Shown here: one piece after another, positions 51,631 through 63,617 of the stretch
Layout of the letters: each line of letters starts with the position of its first letter
How positions within the stretch are numbered: the first letter of the stretch is position 1
Assembly (NCBI GenBank): GCA_907165275.2
Contig: OU015649.1
Location: 10,756,001-10,820,000, forward strand
DNA from: Zygaena filipendulae
Taxonomy: Eukaryota > Arthropoda > Insecta > Lepidoptera > Zygaenidae
Length of the DNA: 64,000 nt
Reading direction: 5' to 3'
Position numbers and translations under genes: made by a program
Notes under the pieces: generated by a model
What the model was told of the DNA's origin: nothing
The model's database searches: none
What the model saw: only the letters and a program-made list of their open reading frames with translations

Positions 51631-54600
51631 CTAAATCTGGTGGCTCTCAATATTATCAGGTGGAGGCAGGCCGTTGGTTTCAGGAGGCATCGTCACTATG
51701 AAAGAGAGGAATCCATCAACATCGCGCATCTCCTTTGAAGTAAACTTTGCCGATATTTGATGTCGACCGGCCCACGGAGGTGTCAGTTGGAATTTCCTCT
51801 GAACTATTGCTCCGGGTAACACGTTCTGCAAATTTTTTAAAGAAATGTTTAACCAACCCCAACAAAGTTGAGATAAGTCAGCATGGGGAGCTCTAATGTA
51901 ACATGAGATAAAAAATAGATACGTATACTACCCCAAAGAATATTTAAGAATTCCAAAAAAAACTCTGAAGACCATTCACCATTCAATTTATAATTTTTTT
52001 ACAAAAATATTATTACACTTTTCTTAAGGACTTTTCAGTAACTCTAAGCAAGCGTAAGAATGCAATTTTAGAAAGAAATATGTTCCAGAAATATGTTCGG
52101 AACTTCCGAAAAAAGTTCATCCCATATTAGTAGATATTATTAGAACTCCTTATACTTACTGATTTTTATTATTTTTAAGTATCTACATTCTTTTATAATT
52201 TTATAGCCATGCTTACCTCGTCGAGTTCGATCTTCAATTGTTTTTCAAGTCCCACTCCTTGTATGTAAAATTTGCCATTTTTCAATGGTATGGGCAATGG
52301 GTTTTCTAACTGTAAAGTAACAGTGAATGCTTGGCGAGATATCGGTTTACCATCAATGGAAATCTTGATGTCCGGATTTCGAACTCTAAAGTCGTCTTGT
52401 GCGAAATAATCAAATTTCGTATCCACTATTGAAACTAGACAAGCAATATTGAATGAAGCCTGAAAATAAAATAAATGTTGATATGTATTATAAATTAACA
52501 TCCAGACAAGAAATAGTCAGAGCATAAATTATTTATAGTCATTTTGTAAAATGTTGATTGAAAATACTGTCGCCGCTGATGATTAATTAATTATCACGCG
52601 TAGTTCGTGATCTCATAACCTAACCAAATGACTCCACTTTGTAAAACAATCATTGACCACAAAAAATTCATTCATCATTGACCACAAAAACATGGATCAA
52701 AGTAAAGGGTTTAGTAGTACCTACTTTATATTACCTACTGTAGATTTTTTTTATTAGAACGAAGTTCTTTATCGTATGGTACGGATGGGAGTTAGGCGAA
52801 ATTTTCCGTCACGGCGTCATAGGTGCGCGCTTATTGGTTAATTAATGGTTTTTAGAACGATTATTATTGGTTGATTATTTATTATTGGTTCGCAACGGCT
52901 GCTTTCATTATGAGTGGCGCTCAGTCAGTTGTCAGTGGCTTGGATCAATATAGTTTATCAACGTACGGCCATGTGTGAAATACACAAATCGAGTAGAAAA
53001 ATCATATAGACCGGGGGTTCAAACGCCTGAATGGCGGCGTGGTATGGCATTTCGAGGTGTAGGTACACGCATATAAAATGTGATTGATGAATTTTAGAAT
53101 TTTCAAAAATCAAATATCTGCAGGGTCACCGAGCTTCGCTTATATATATATTTATATCGTTTAAAGATAGTAGATTCGTCGCTTCACCTGATCAACGAGC
53201 TTCTTGTAGTAATCGTCAAAGGTCACTATCAGCTTGACTTGTTCCTTGGCTTCAGGCGCGAGGATCACATCGAACTCATACCGCTTAACGCCGTCTCCTG
53301 TCACTCCTGTGTACGTCACCGTGTCTACACGTAGCACGCCTTTCACTTGGTGTTGAGTTTCTGCTGACCTATTCTTCATATGCAAAACCTACAAACAGGA
53401 TATCAGATCAAAACTTGGTACAATCTTTCATGCTCCTTTTCATTTTCTTAGAGGTTGATGTACCAAAATGACATTGTTACTGGCTAGTGCTGCTATCATT
53501 TTATAGAAATCTTTCAAAATTTTCGACTTCTAGACCCAGCAGTTGAGTTATTTGTTGATGAATGAGCCAGGACTTGTATTTTTTATTCAGATAAATTACT
53601 TACAACAGAGAAGTCTTGTCCAATTTTGATGTCGTCTCTGAGTTCAAACTCAAAATAAACATCATTGAAAGCATCGTTCAGGTAGTATCTTGCAAATACG
53701 TTTTCAGATTTGCGCAAGGCCTTCTCCATAGTTGCACGTTCTTCAAAAGTTCTCTCCGGATACTTATATATATCTGTGATGTCCTGAAATTATTGTGAAA
53801 GAAGTTTAAGTAACTAAATCTGAGTTGTTAATGTTGTACACAGCTGTTGTATACCACGTTGTTATCTAATGTTATTAAGTAGAATACCAAACGCCTCCAT
53901 CTTTGGTACAGCAATACGTCTTAAAAAAATCCAATTCGAATGATAAGGTATACGTGCCTCTCGTTCCATTTTTCCTATAGCTTTTGTTGATATTTTCTGT
54001 CCAATGGAAGTGGTATCGCGGGCCAACAATTTGAGTGGTTGAATTTCACCAGAATACTTCCACAGCACCTGAAAAAATTTAAATTTTTTTTTAATGAAAA
54101 CGTCCAAGCTCTTCTACTCTACTGGGTACGGTATACGCACGTCTCATTATTTAATGAGATAACTATTTTAAACCCAGATATATATGATATAATGCACAAT
54201 TCTTTTTGCACACAAACAAAATTTTATATTTAGAATTTAAAAAATCTGAATGAGTTTGCTAATAAAATCATTCAAATCAATTTGCATACCTTGTCGGCGT
54301 TGACCTGCGCAAACACATAACCTGCGTCATATGGCCGCATCAGGTCTCCATCGCGTACGGCTCGGAGAGAAGCTGGTCCACATCGGAACACATCCTCGGA
54401 CGTCTCCTGTGGAGTGGCATCGATGGCCTGCCAGCCACCGTACTCTGAACCGATATCTTCCCGCTCCATCCACACCTGGAAATACGTATTAAAGTGGTAT
54501 TAGGGAGGATTTATTTAGTATAATTATGTATTTTTTAAACTACCTATATGTTTTGATGAATTATAAAGTAATGACCGAATAAAATTCTTTTAAGAGAAAA

Positions 54601-57600
54601 ATTGGAAATACGTATATAAATTTAGTCGAAGTAGATGTTAAACATAATGTAGCATAATTTGCATAGTTCGAAAAGACATTTATTTTAGGGCCTGGGGTAT
54701 AATTCTTCTTAGACGAATAATTAAACAAGCTGCTTGTCGATTAACTTTCGTAACGGCTTGTACGTACTTCATTCCAGACGTGGTAATTCCAAATAGAATC
54801 TCTCGTGAATTCTTCTAGTGTGTTGCCATCCTCGTCCTTTATGATGTCTATAGTGAGACTGCCCTGACTGTCGTGAGCCGCGTCGTAGCCCGACACTGGG
54901 CGACAAGGAATACCCAGAGCCCTACATACTGAAAACAAATCATACCCGCTTTCTTTACGAATGCCAGTTTAGATTTACCGCTTGGACTATCTGACTTGGA
55001 AGCTAATATTATAAGAAACTTAAAAAACAAATGCACTACACTAAAAAAAAACAAAATACAGATTTAATCCAAAAGATAAAAATCCTCGTAATAATATCAT
55101 ATGTACCTATATATTGGTATGTCCTAACTTAGCAATCGATTTGAAATCTTGACCCGTAATGGTATCGCTTGGGTTGTTTTGCTCACTAAAAAACAAGCGG
55201 AAAATTTTAGAATAGACAGAGCGGATGTGTTACCTAAAGAATATATATTGGATCACGTCGTTTACTTGCAAAAGTATACCTACATCTTTTAGGCACATGC
55301 GTCTTTAACTAACTAACTTACTACAAATTTATAGAAAAAATATAGATATAGTACGAACAATCGCTTTAAAAAATTTGTGATAAATAGGTACCTACCTATT
55401 TATCATTCTATTCTTTGTCTATGAAGATTACTTACTAGTAGTTAATACTCCAGCATAAACCCAACACTGTGCGTATTTAACTGGTTTTTTCTTCTCGTAA
55501 TACGTCTGTAATATCGCCAACGATCCGACCCATTTGAGCGGATGTACTCCACCACTGTAATCGCTCAGTTCTGTAGCCCAGTTGCCCATCAAAACTCCAT
55601 TATCATCTTGAGCGTTCACAGCAGCTGAGAGAGCTCTGACCGTTCTAATAGGATCACTCCTAGCGCGACCTTTCACCTTAAAAAACAAAACTCTTACACA
55701 CTCTTTTATGAATTCACACGCATTTTGGTATTTCATTATATAGGTAACAGACCTTTCCAATCTCACTGACTATATATAATGCGCATTCAAGTATATCTTT
55801 TTCGTATTGTGCGTAGTTCCAAGGAGTCGGTTTGATACGATTGTGAACACCTCGGAACATTAATCCACCGTCCTCAAGAATATATTCCTCCCGATGATTG
55901 TGACCTACAAGTCAAAATATCTATTGGAAATTCTTATTTATAAATAGCCTAAATGTTTCAACAACATGGTCTAACAAATTCACCTGGCATATAAACAGAA
56001 TCGTTCAAACTCCACGGGTTGAAGAGAATATATATAGGCGATGGATGGGTGTAGCTTAGAGATCCACCTTCAATCAGTTTGGTATCAACATCGATGCGCC
56101 AGCTGGCTACGATGCAGTTGGCTGCAGGTGTCACTGCCACTATCAAGTGGGAGTCCGTATGACCTTCATAAACAGCGGACCATGAACCTAAAGTCTCTGA
56201 ACCTTTCTCCAACAACGGCACCGCTGCGGACGAATCGTCTGACGGCCCACGCTTTTCCACATCTGTATAACATAAACGTACAATGAAAATAACGTCTTGC
56301 GCGTTCGAAAATGAAAACAAACATCGAATGGGTTATTTAAGAACTATAAAACATATTATTACCTGCTACATAAAATATGAAGGAGATTGCATCTCTGTTC
56401 GCATCGTACGGTCTATTCAAAAGAAGATCTAATTTGAAAGCTTGCCCTCGTCTAACTACCAGGCATTTGTCTACACTCTTTGTCATCAGGTTAAATTTGT
56501 TTGTGTGATGATCCTCGCCGTTCGTTTCGATGCAAAAGTCGATGCCTTGGACCGCAAGCACACCTTGTCTCGTTCCGTCGATGACATCTGCGTAAACAAA
56601 AATATGTTATCTCAGCTGTAGGTACAAATGTAATATTAATAATAATATTATTTTTAAACAACTTGTTCCTTTACCAGCAGAAATGTAAACAAATGCTAGA
56701 AATTACGTAAAGCTTAACATAAAGTCTATGTTAGATACTGCAAAAATAAGGCCAAATTTCCATGTAGTAACTTTCGGCACATAAAACATCTGAACACCTA
56801 AGCAAAAACGCAGTTTCTTTTAGATTGAGTACCTACTAAACCATCTTCTTCAAAGCTACCCATTACCCAATCGTGATCGGAATCTAAATAGGTACATAAG
56901 TAAGTAAAAATGATTCCCTATTTCCCTTGGTCACAGCATCACGCGTGAACGGCTGATACAATTTCGCTAATTCTTTTTGTTGTGTTATTGTAAGAAGAAT
57001 ATGAAAGAATTTTAGACCTTCTGCGGGGATTCCGAAACTCACGCGTGCCGAAAAACCGCGGGGCACTTAGTTTATTTATATTTCCAAGCCCTACTACCCA
57101 ATATTTATATTCTCGTTTCAAGTTGGTTTTTCCTTTTATCAATATGAACTTGGCTTTGCGCACTAAGTTCGCCATTTGTACCTTTTGTGCAAAAAGAATA
57201 AATAAATAAATAATGCTTACTAAATTTATTTTGAATCTTTGCAGGAAGAATGAGAACACTAGTTCTATACTCGGAGCAAGACGGATCTGTTGACCTCTAT
57301 TGGTTTCGGATATGATGTCAACAGTCATGACCTTAATAAAGCATCAAATATTTGCTAATATTTCAACCTCGGCGCTATTCTTATTTGCAGTTTACAGTAC
57401 GATAGAGCCGCATGTAAAGCACAAGACATACGCTGACAGTATATATAGAACGTAGACATAAATCATAGACAAAGATTTGAGAGCAGACGTAAGATGAAAA
57501 AGAAGAAGCATTGAGTGATAAAAGAAAATCCCTATTTCAATATTGTGTTACCTGGCTGAAACGGTATGATTATATATTTATGACGTCTCCCGAAGTACTG

Positions 57601-57627
57601 GCGCCACAAATTCTTTAGGTACTCCAT
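51631..57627 (-). CDS. Tg: Protein-glutamine gamma-glutamyltransferase (annulin/Tg class), complete, 12 exons
   Basis: Coding exons in order: 57552-57627, 56363-56587, 55984-56262, 55753-55904, 55436-55676, 54768-54928, 54290-54475, 53958-54068, 53604-53783, 53188-53388, 52217-52459, 51631-51825. Together they make 2250 nt, 749 aa plus stop, with every junction in phase. The enzyme forms Ca2+-dependent glutamyl-lysine crosslinks between proteins; in insects it acts in hemolymph clotting, cuticle and epithelia. Layout: basic N-terminus (1-25), N-terminal beta-sandwich (about 26-175), papain-like core (about 176-515), two C-terminal beta-barrels (about 545-749). The triad is C315 (KYAQCWVYAG), H374 (NYHVWNE) and D397 (WQAIDATPQ); W277 (GNWATE) lies at the transition-state Trp position. 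GQCW of the family is AQCW here. There is no signal peptide, as usual. The N-terminus lacks the MG/Cys lipid sites known in annulin; an alternative first exon is possible. Confidence 0.95.
52520..53160. other. Intron 10 of transglutaminase: repeat-like filler
   Basis: Contains two neighbouring copies of TCATTGACCACAAAAA (about 52650-52690) and a segment beginning GAACGAAGTTCTTTATCGTA (about 52757) that resembles the edge of a common lepidopteran element. No coding sequence. Confidence 0.4.
53958..54068 (-). CDS. Tg: Transglutaminase exon 8, ending at a GC donor
   Basis: 37 codons, VLWKYSGEIQ to IGKMERE. The only boundary that keeps phase with exon 9 (GAC ATC, DITDIYKYPE) and restores the family block EREDITxxYKYPEG is ATG GAA CGA GAG|GCACGT, a GC-AG intron. 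A GT six bases further on would shift the frame. Confidence 0.85.
54290..54475 (-). CDS. Tg: Transglutaminase exon 7 (catalytic aspartate)
   Basis: Encodes VWMEREDIGSEYGGWQAIDA then TPQETSEDVFRCGPASLRAV, with catalytic Asp at residue 397 and the conserved CGPAS block after it. It ends at a standard GTATGC donor, phase 0. Confidence 0.95.
54768..54928 (-). CDS. Tg: Transglutaminase exon 6 (catalytic histidine)
   Basis: Encodes ICRALGIPCRPVSGYDAAHD onward to WNYHVWNE, with catalytic His at residue 374 and the family AHD motif. The donor AAT GAA|GTACGT is in phase 0; exon 7 resumes VWMERED, restoring the family HVWNEVWM block exactly. Confidence 0.93.
55030..55200 (+). repeat. Old fragment of the copy A/B repeat in a transglutaminase intron
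   Basis: AAATACAGATTTAATCCAAA, AGATAAAAATCCTCGTAATA and GGTTGTTTTGCTCACTAA match the 3' hairpin part of copy A (26640-26830). Confidence 0.5.
55436..55676 (-). CDS. Tg: Transglutaminase exon 5 (catalytic cysteine)
   Basis: Encodes 80 residues from VKGRARSDPIRTVRALSAAV to KYAQCWVYAGVLTT. It carries the nucleophile Cys (protein residue 315), the family SGGxxPxxWVGS motif (SGGVHPLKWVGS) and the Trp at residue 277. The donor is ACT A|GTAAGT, phase 1. Confidence 0.95.
56893..57075 (-). repeat. CCGCGG-type repeat in transglutaminase intron 1
   Basis: 'ttccctatttcccttggtca' module, ACTCACGCGTGCCGAAAAAC, then CGCGGGGCACTTAG. Confidence 0.75.
57552..57627 (-). CDS. Tg: Transglutaminase exon 1 (start codon, basic N-terminus)
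   Basis: ATG at 57627-57625 encodes MEYLKNLWRQYFGRRHKYII and five more residues. It ends CAG CCA G|GTAACA in phase 1, which matches the exon 2 acceptor (TTTACGCAG|AT). The short Arg/Lys-rich leader resembles the N-terminal leader of other arthropod annulin-type enzymes. It is too short to be found by ORF length alone; the call rests on the ATG, a good donor and phase. Confidence 0.8.
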
Positions 57628-57729
57628 TACTCGTATAAGTTTAAATCCACTCTAATTGTATCATTCTTCTTATACACTGCCAATAACCGCACACGCACAC
57701 GATGTACGCTTTTATGACCCGATATCGAT

Positions 57730-57936
57730 TTAGATTCTATTTTCGCGTTCCGCTAATTGGTAACACCAACGTCTAGCCTTCCTTGCATACTGCTGTGAAC
57801 TGGGAGCACCCACCATGACTATTAGACCTATAACTTCTACCGCCAACGTCTCCAAGTCGGCTGGTGATGTCATAGAAACGACATGACGAAAAGCTTCGTT
57901 GTACCAAGAAGCAGAATAAGTAACATGATCATTCAT
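57730..57936 (-). CDS. Unrecognised 68-aa small protein, just upstream of transglutaminase
   Basis: A 68-codon ORF with a true ATG (57936-57934) and an in-frame TGA upstream, so it is a closed frame. Its stop lies 102 nt before the transglutaminase ATG on the same strand. It reads MNDHVTYSASWYNEAFRHVV, then a hydrophobic, likely helical middle (LETLAVEVIGLIVMVGAP) and a basic tail (QYARKARRWCYQLAERENRI). Codon use is mixed and protein-like, unlike most frames in this AT-rich DNA. I recognise no family. It has no donor site that would join it to transglutaminase exons. It may be a separate short gene, an upstream ORF in the transglutaminase 5' leader, or one cistron of a two-cistron transcript. 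Confidence 0.45.
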   Translation of the reverse strand: MNDHVTYSASWYNEAFRHVVSMTSPADLETLAVEVIGLIVMVGAPSSQQYARKARRWCYQLAERENRI

Positions 57937-59995
57937 TGATGACAACGGATGTTATAGATAGCTCAATTACTCACGTCTCACGACTTTAGTTCCTTTTTGA
58001 CAAGACAGATAGACAGAACCCAAAAGATGTAATCGATGATATCATAGCTTCGTCTGCCTTTTTGCCTGAGATGTTGTTCTCTTATAAATACAAAAATAAG
58101 TACCTAAGTAATTAATATGTATAAAATAAGTATAATCGTTACTAATGATATATATGCAAATGTGAGTTTGTTTGTTACGCTTTCACGTTTAAACTTCTCA
58201 AATGCTCATCTTGAAATTTTGCATACACGAAGTCGAAAAAAGAAAGAGAACGGTATAAGAGGGAAGAAAAGGACATAATTATGGTACTTTGTATCCCGAA
58301 TTTCTTTACACTACCCTTACAGAGATAAAGTGGGTAAAAAAATGCTTAAATGCTAAAGTCTTACTTTGGTATTTGTCTTTTGAATGCTTAGATTGCGTAT
58401 ATAAAATGCAATTAAAGCAATTATAGCCAATAAAGGTTAACCGGTGAGTAATCACAAAATATATCTAAACTAGGCATCGATGTAGAGGTACAAATTTGCT
58501 GTCATTGCCTAGCAATTCTAGCTATTTGTTATCTTAGCGAATAATTACTTATTCTTAATAATGTAATCGTTCTGAGATTCACAAAAAGATTTCAGTCCAT
58601 AAGAGAGAGTGGTTGGCAGTAGTCGTTATTCTAAAAAGACAAACTATTTAGAACAAATCTTCAAGTTTCTTGTTAACATCTTTGACCCTATTGCGTATAG
58701 GTTCAATAGGTTCAATCAATTAACACATTGTTCCTTGGCATCTCTGGATGACTATTATAATTCCTTATTTTTACCGACGACAACAATCTATTGCCATCAT
58801 GGTTAACAAAGTATCTCCCACCTATTTAAATGTTAAACTTAGATCTACGTTTAACATTTAAAAACGATACCTATCCATTTACACCTACATTATTTTCACT
58901 GTGATAATTGCTGTTGTTAGGTCAAATCATATTCGGCACTAATTAAGTATGTGGGTGAAGAGATTTTACTAAATCAGGATATAACCATTTTCTAAACATT
59001 TAATAATTCCCACACAATCCTTAGACGGTATCTGCGTGGGCTTACTAGACGATGTACTAAGGTCATTTCGTTGAATTGTATGAATACAAAGCGCATTGTA
59101 ATAACTAATATTAATGGTGTAGGTTTGACATGACTTCAATCCTTAATCAAGTGCATAACTTCAACTACGAGATTTATGTTAAGATGATATTTTTATTGCT
59201 GGCCATCAGCTAGCTCAAGTCAAACAAGGAAATATCGTTATTATATAGTTGTACCATATTATCATATTGTGGACTGCAAGACTACCTTGTTCATTCACTT
59301 GCCAATCGCTCCAGTTATAGTCGTTTGTGTATCGTGATGCATATCAAATGTATTAAATTAATAATGTAACTAATCTGATTTCTTGTTGAGATTGCCGGTA
59401 TACTAATATACCTACAATAGTTATACGTAGGTGATACAATATATGGAATTCCAATATGTGTAGATAGTTTATCTTTTTACATTGTTATAAGGCTATTGTG
59501 TATACGACCTCCAGTAAAAAATGACAAACAATATTATCGTAATAGAATACGTGTGGATAGTTTAAATAGCTTCAAGAACGGGATGCTGGGCTTCAAGGTT
59601 ATCTACAATCGGACCGCCATCGAATATCTTGTCCAGTATCTATAGGTTTTGTCGTTGAACTAATTCACGAAAATATTAACTAGGTGTACCGACCTAGTAA
59701 AAAAAACTGACCAAATACGTGGCGAATTACTCACAACAGGAGTTTATCTTTAGTTGGGATGAACTTTAACGGTTTTTTAAAATCCACAATTTGAAAACTG
59801 CCTTATCGAATTTTACACATTATCTACATTTTCTACATTATCCCTGAGTAACATAGGCTTTATCCGGAATTCCCGCGGGAACTCCGAAATTATCGCGTGT
59901 GAAACCGCGCAGGACAGCTATACGTATATAAAGCACGCGCCACGCACACAGCAAGCGAAACATCAACTGTGTAATACGATCGAATAAGTCTCAGC

Positions 59996-60172
59996 CCCCC
60001 GAGTCAAATTGACATTCTATATAGTAAACTAAGTGATGAATCGTTAAATCACATGGTCACGTAAAATCGTCCAATCAAAACTCTAGTTTTATGACCACGT
60101 GACGTAACGATTCCATTCTATAGTTTTCTATGCTTTATCGATTGTAGAGTGTCAATTTGGCTAAGGGGCAGA
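59996..60172. mobile_element. 177-bp palindromic MITE
   Basis: Ends CCCCCCGAGTCAAATTGACA and, in reverse complement, CTGCCCCTTAGCCAAATTGA. Inner arms around CAAAACTCTAGTTTTA. It shares its end and core with the element at 60632-61172. Confidence 0.7.
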
Positions 60173-60631
60173 TCATTGTTCTTCAAATCCAGACCAGCGC
60201 GCGGCGATGTGTGTGTACAAGCGATCGAGCGGCGACCGTCTTTACAGGTGGTTTTCTTTTTAATTGATTTATTTTTTCTTTTTGTGTTTTTATTTTATAT
60301 GAACATGTATTTGCAGCTAATTTTGCCACACCTTATATTAATTATGCAATGCGTGGTTTGATTTAGCTCGTGCTTGATTTGCATCAATAAAGCGTATCTA
60401 ATTATAGTTTATAATAGATTCGTAGTAATGATGCACGTGCAACTAATGTTTTCATGAGTGTTGATGGTGAACACATCAACTGTCGCGGGAGATATAAGGG
60501 CACCTTCAAATAAGCCGCAAAGTGTCGCGTGGGGGCAGCGCATCTGCAGCGCTGCGGCCGCGCTGCTTTATAAATCCATAAAGAAAAAAATGTGCGACTG
60601 CAGCGCTGTACCCACGCTACGGCCGCGCATC

Positions 60632-61172
60632 AGCGGGGTTAGCCAAGTTGACATTCCACAAACGTTAACGCATAGAAAACCAGAATAGAAAACTTTAGTC
60701 AGCCGATCAAAACTCTAGTTTTACGTGACCACTTGAAAACTAGAGTTTTGATTGACTGACCAAGTGACATGACGATTCGTTACTTATGTTTTCTATGCAC
60801 CAACAATTGGGTATTTTCCAAAGTATGAATATCAAAATCCTAATTAGTCCGTCAGTTAGAAAATAAAAAAATAATAGACACGTATTTTTTGCTTTTTCAA
60901 TTTAATGAAAATGAACATAGATAAAGCGCATTAAAGTTTAGGGTGGGGTGCTCGTGACGTCAATATTCATTATAAGCGCCATACAAACCGCACTGAATTG
61001 TGACGTCACGCGAAATTTCAACTCAATGTATCTCTGTTATTTTTTGAGTACGTAAAAAAAAAAAAAAGAAAAAATACGTGTCCAATATTTTTTACTAATC
61101 TACACGACGGACTAAAAAAAAATTTTTTGTCAAGTAGCCAATTGTAGAATAACAACTTGGCTAACCCCGCAG
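60632..61172. mobile_element. Inner palindromic element
   Basis: Perfect 18-bp arms GCGGGGTTAGCCAAGTTG (left) and CAACTTGGCTAACCCCGC (right). Inside it, 60668-60800 is a further hairpin (GCATAGAAAAC ... GTTTTCTATGC). Confidence 0.8.
60804..61144. mobile_element. Palindromic MITE, 'AGTCCGTC' family, copy 2
   Basis: Same family as 21887-22222: TTAGTCCGTCAGTTAGAAAA, GCATTAAAGTTTAGGGTGGG, CGTGTCCAATATTTTTTA, CGACGGACTAAA. Ends are CAATTGGGTA / TAGCCAATTG. Confidence 0.8.
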
Positions 61173-63461
61173 TTCATCAATCGACTAGTGACGATGCGCA
61201 TGTAGTTTTCATTGAAGTTTAAACATTCACGAAAATCAGGTAGAAGAATTTATCCAAAGGTTGAGAGTCGTCCAGCGATATGGGATTCGACGTCCGACAA
61301 GTAGATACAGCAATAAAATCGAAAAGAAAATGACCTGGAAAGAAATATTTACTAAGAAATTCACTTTTTTTTTCTTTTTAATTCCATCGTGAAACTAAAT
61401 TTACATTTTATACACTACCTTTCTGAAACCTAGCGACGGCAGCGCGGCCGCAGCGCTGCAGACGCGCTGCCTCCGCGCGGCATTTTGCGGCAAATTTGAA
61501 GGCGCCCTTACACTGACGCGGACGGCGACGTCTAGGCACTAAGCTACGTAACCGCAGTGATTATAACTTTATGGTTCATTCAAATTATGACAAGACTGAA
61601 CTAAATCACGTATTTTATGGCAGAGATTATAACAATGTTTTCGCGTTCAGATAGAATCAATAAAAATATACGTATGTTAGTAGGTATTATGTACATAAGT
61701 AAGTACTTAACTTTTTATTCGTACTTTAATGAAATAAATATGGAGGTACCTAATAACGGATCATGAGCTAAATAAATAGCACTTTTGACTGATGACTATA
61801 ATATGATCCCCTGGGAAACTTCTTGATGTAAATATTAAGATATAGCTACCCACATCCCAAGTTTCATTCAAATCACTCATCTTTTTGTTTTTGTGATGAT
61901 ATGCATTCAAATACACAGACACACTATAATTCCAATAACCATAATAACTTCAGTCTGCGCCCACTAAATATTTTTAATATACCTACGTTTATACGTTACC
62001 GACGTTATAATATGTAAATATTTATTACATGACAATATGCAATGTGCCTTACTTACTCTAGGTGTTTAGAGATTGCATTAAGGCACGTTTGCAGAACCTA
62101 TAAACGTGAAGTAGTCCACATATAGCAATGCTATACTCGCATGCAAACTAGTTTGTAAAGTATCATTTTAGTAGAAGAACTTCAAGGACTTGGTGATTAA
62201 GGATTTTGGCATGCACAGTCGTAGTACGTGTTTAGTATGAATAAGTAAGATACAGAACCTCATAATTGTAAGCGTTGTATCCTTCTTAGAATATCTACTT
62301 CTCCAGCTCTTCTCAAACATGCTAAGACAATTCTTGGAAAATATATTTTCAACATCTGGGTAAGCGATCTACTCCCAGTATAAGCTATAGATGAGTAGGT
62401 GCCTAAGATAACTCATATGCAAACAAACTCTTAAAGTAGATAAAACATTAGATGTATCGAAAAACAAATTTTCATCCAAATCGTTAGAGCCCTTTCGGGA
62501 AACCAGGTATATCCTACCAAAAACATTTGACATAAACATTTTTGCATTGATTCATAAGTTTAAATTGCTTTTACTGTTAAACCCTGTCACCCTAGCTAAG
62601 CTTCGATTCAGTTGCTGTGCATCACAGTCCTCGGGGCCTGCAGTCCTACATCCAAATCATCTAGTTCTACATGTCCTTGACTACACTATACATTTATAAC
62701 AATCAATAACGAATTACTCTACCTATAAGCCATGACTCTACAATCTCTATCTTGGTAAAAACGTGATGTCTTTGGTATAAGGGAGCAGCATCTGGACCAA
62801 AGCTATGATGGACGGTTCAAAAATACAAGGAACGCTTTCAGAAAAGGGAGTTAGCGCCCCGTCCCTTATTTGAAGTTATCAGAAAATTAGTATGATTATC
62901 TATATCTACTCTTCTCTACGTTTCTATACCTCGAGGTCTATTTTAGCGATTTTGCGTAACAAACGTATTGTAAACGATGAACACTTTTATAAAATATTTA
63001 TTGAGTACCTAGTACTAGCTTTGCCCTGCGGTTTCGCCCGCGTGAGTTATGGAATTAGCGCAGGAATTTCAAAGTAGTCTAATTTACTTATTATATTTTA
63101 AACCTTCCCCGAACTTCCAAATTATTTTAGATCAAAATTAACGAAATCGGTCCAGTCATTCTCGAAGTTTAGAGAGACAAATGAACAGCAATTCGTTTTA
63201 ATATAATATATTATTTTGACTTTTAATCGTCATTTGAAGTCATGCAATGTTAGAAAAATATACTTAACATTACTAAATTCCAAATAGGTAAGTAAGCAAA
63301 TATTATCATCGAAAAAAGTCTTCGAATCTTCTAAGTACCTACGTGACGTAAAATTTTATTTGCCCACAGATGTATGTGTACCTATTTCAAAACCACTTGC
63401 ACTCTCTGCCCACAATCCTCCGGCGAGCCGGAGAGATAATATACACAATAACGTTCAGTTT

Positions 63462-63617
63462 TTATTTTAAGTCCACTTCAAACGGAAGCTCGTTAATTAA
63501 AAATCGTTTTATGTTTATTTTTCTTGGATCGTCTAATGAATCTCCCACTTTAACGATTCTTTCTGTGTTGCTCAATTCAGATAATTCACAAATTTTTGGA
63601 CTCTTTGTGACGGTCAT
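63462..63617 (-). CDS. Unrecognised 51-aa ORF or terminal exon
   Basis: A 51-codon minus-strand ORF from a true ATG, with charged, protein-like composition: MTVTKSPKICELSELSNTER, then VKVGDSLDDPRKINIKRFL and NELPFEVDLK. The longer plus-strand frame over the same bases is mostly hydrophobic and looks like its antisense shadow. An AG (CACAAAG|AGTCC) near the start could be an acceptor, so it may be the last exon of a gene lying to the right. No family recognised. Confidence 0.33.
   Translation of the reverse strand: MTVTKSPKICELSELSNTERIVKVGDSLDDPRKINIKRFLINELPFEVDLK

Larger units (their letters stand above)
60496..61515. mobile_element. Element with about 75-bp GC-rich terminal inverted repeats
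   Basis: Left TAAGGGCACCTTCAAATAAG through TCTGCAGCGCTGCGGCCGCG; the right end (61433-61515) is its reverse complement with a few mismatches. It contains no ORF for a transposase but encloses two other palindromic elements (60632-61172 and 60804-61144). Confidence 0.8.
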
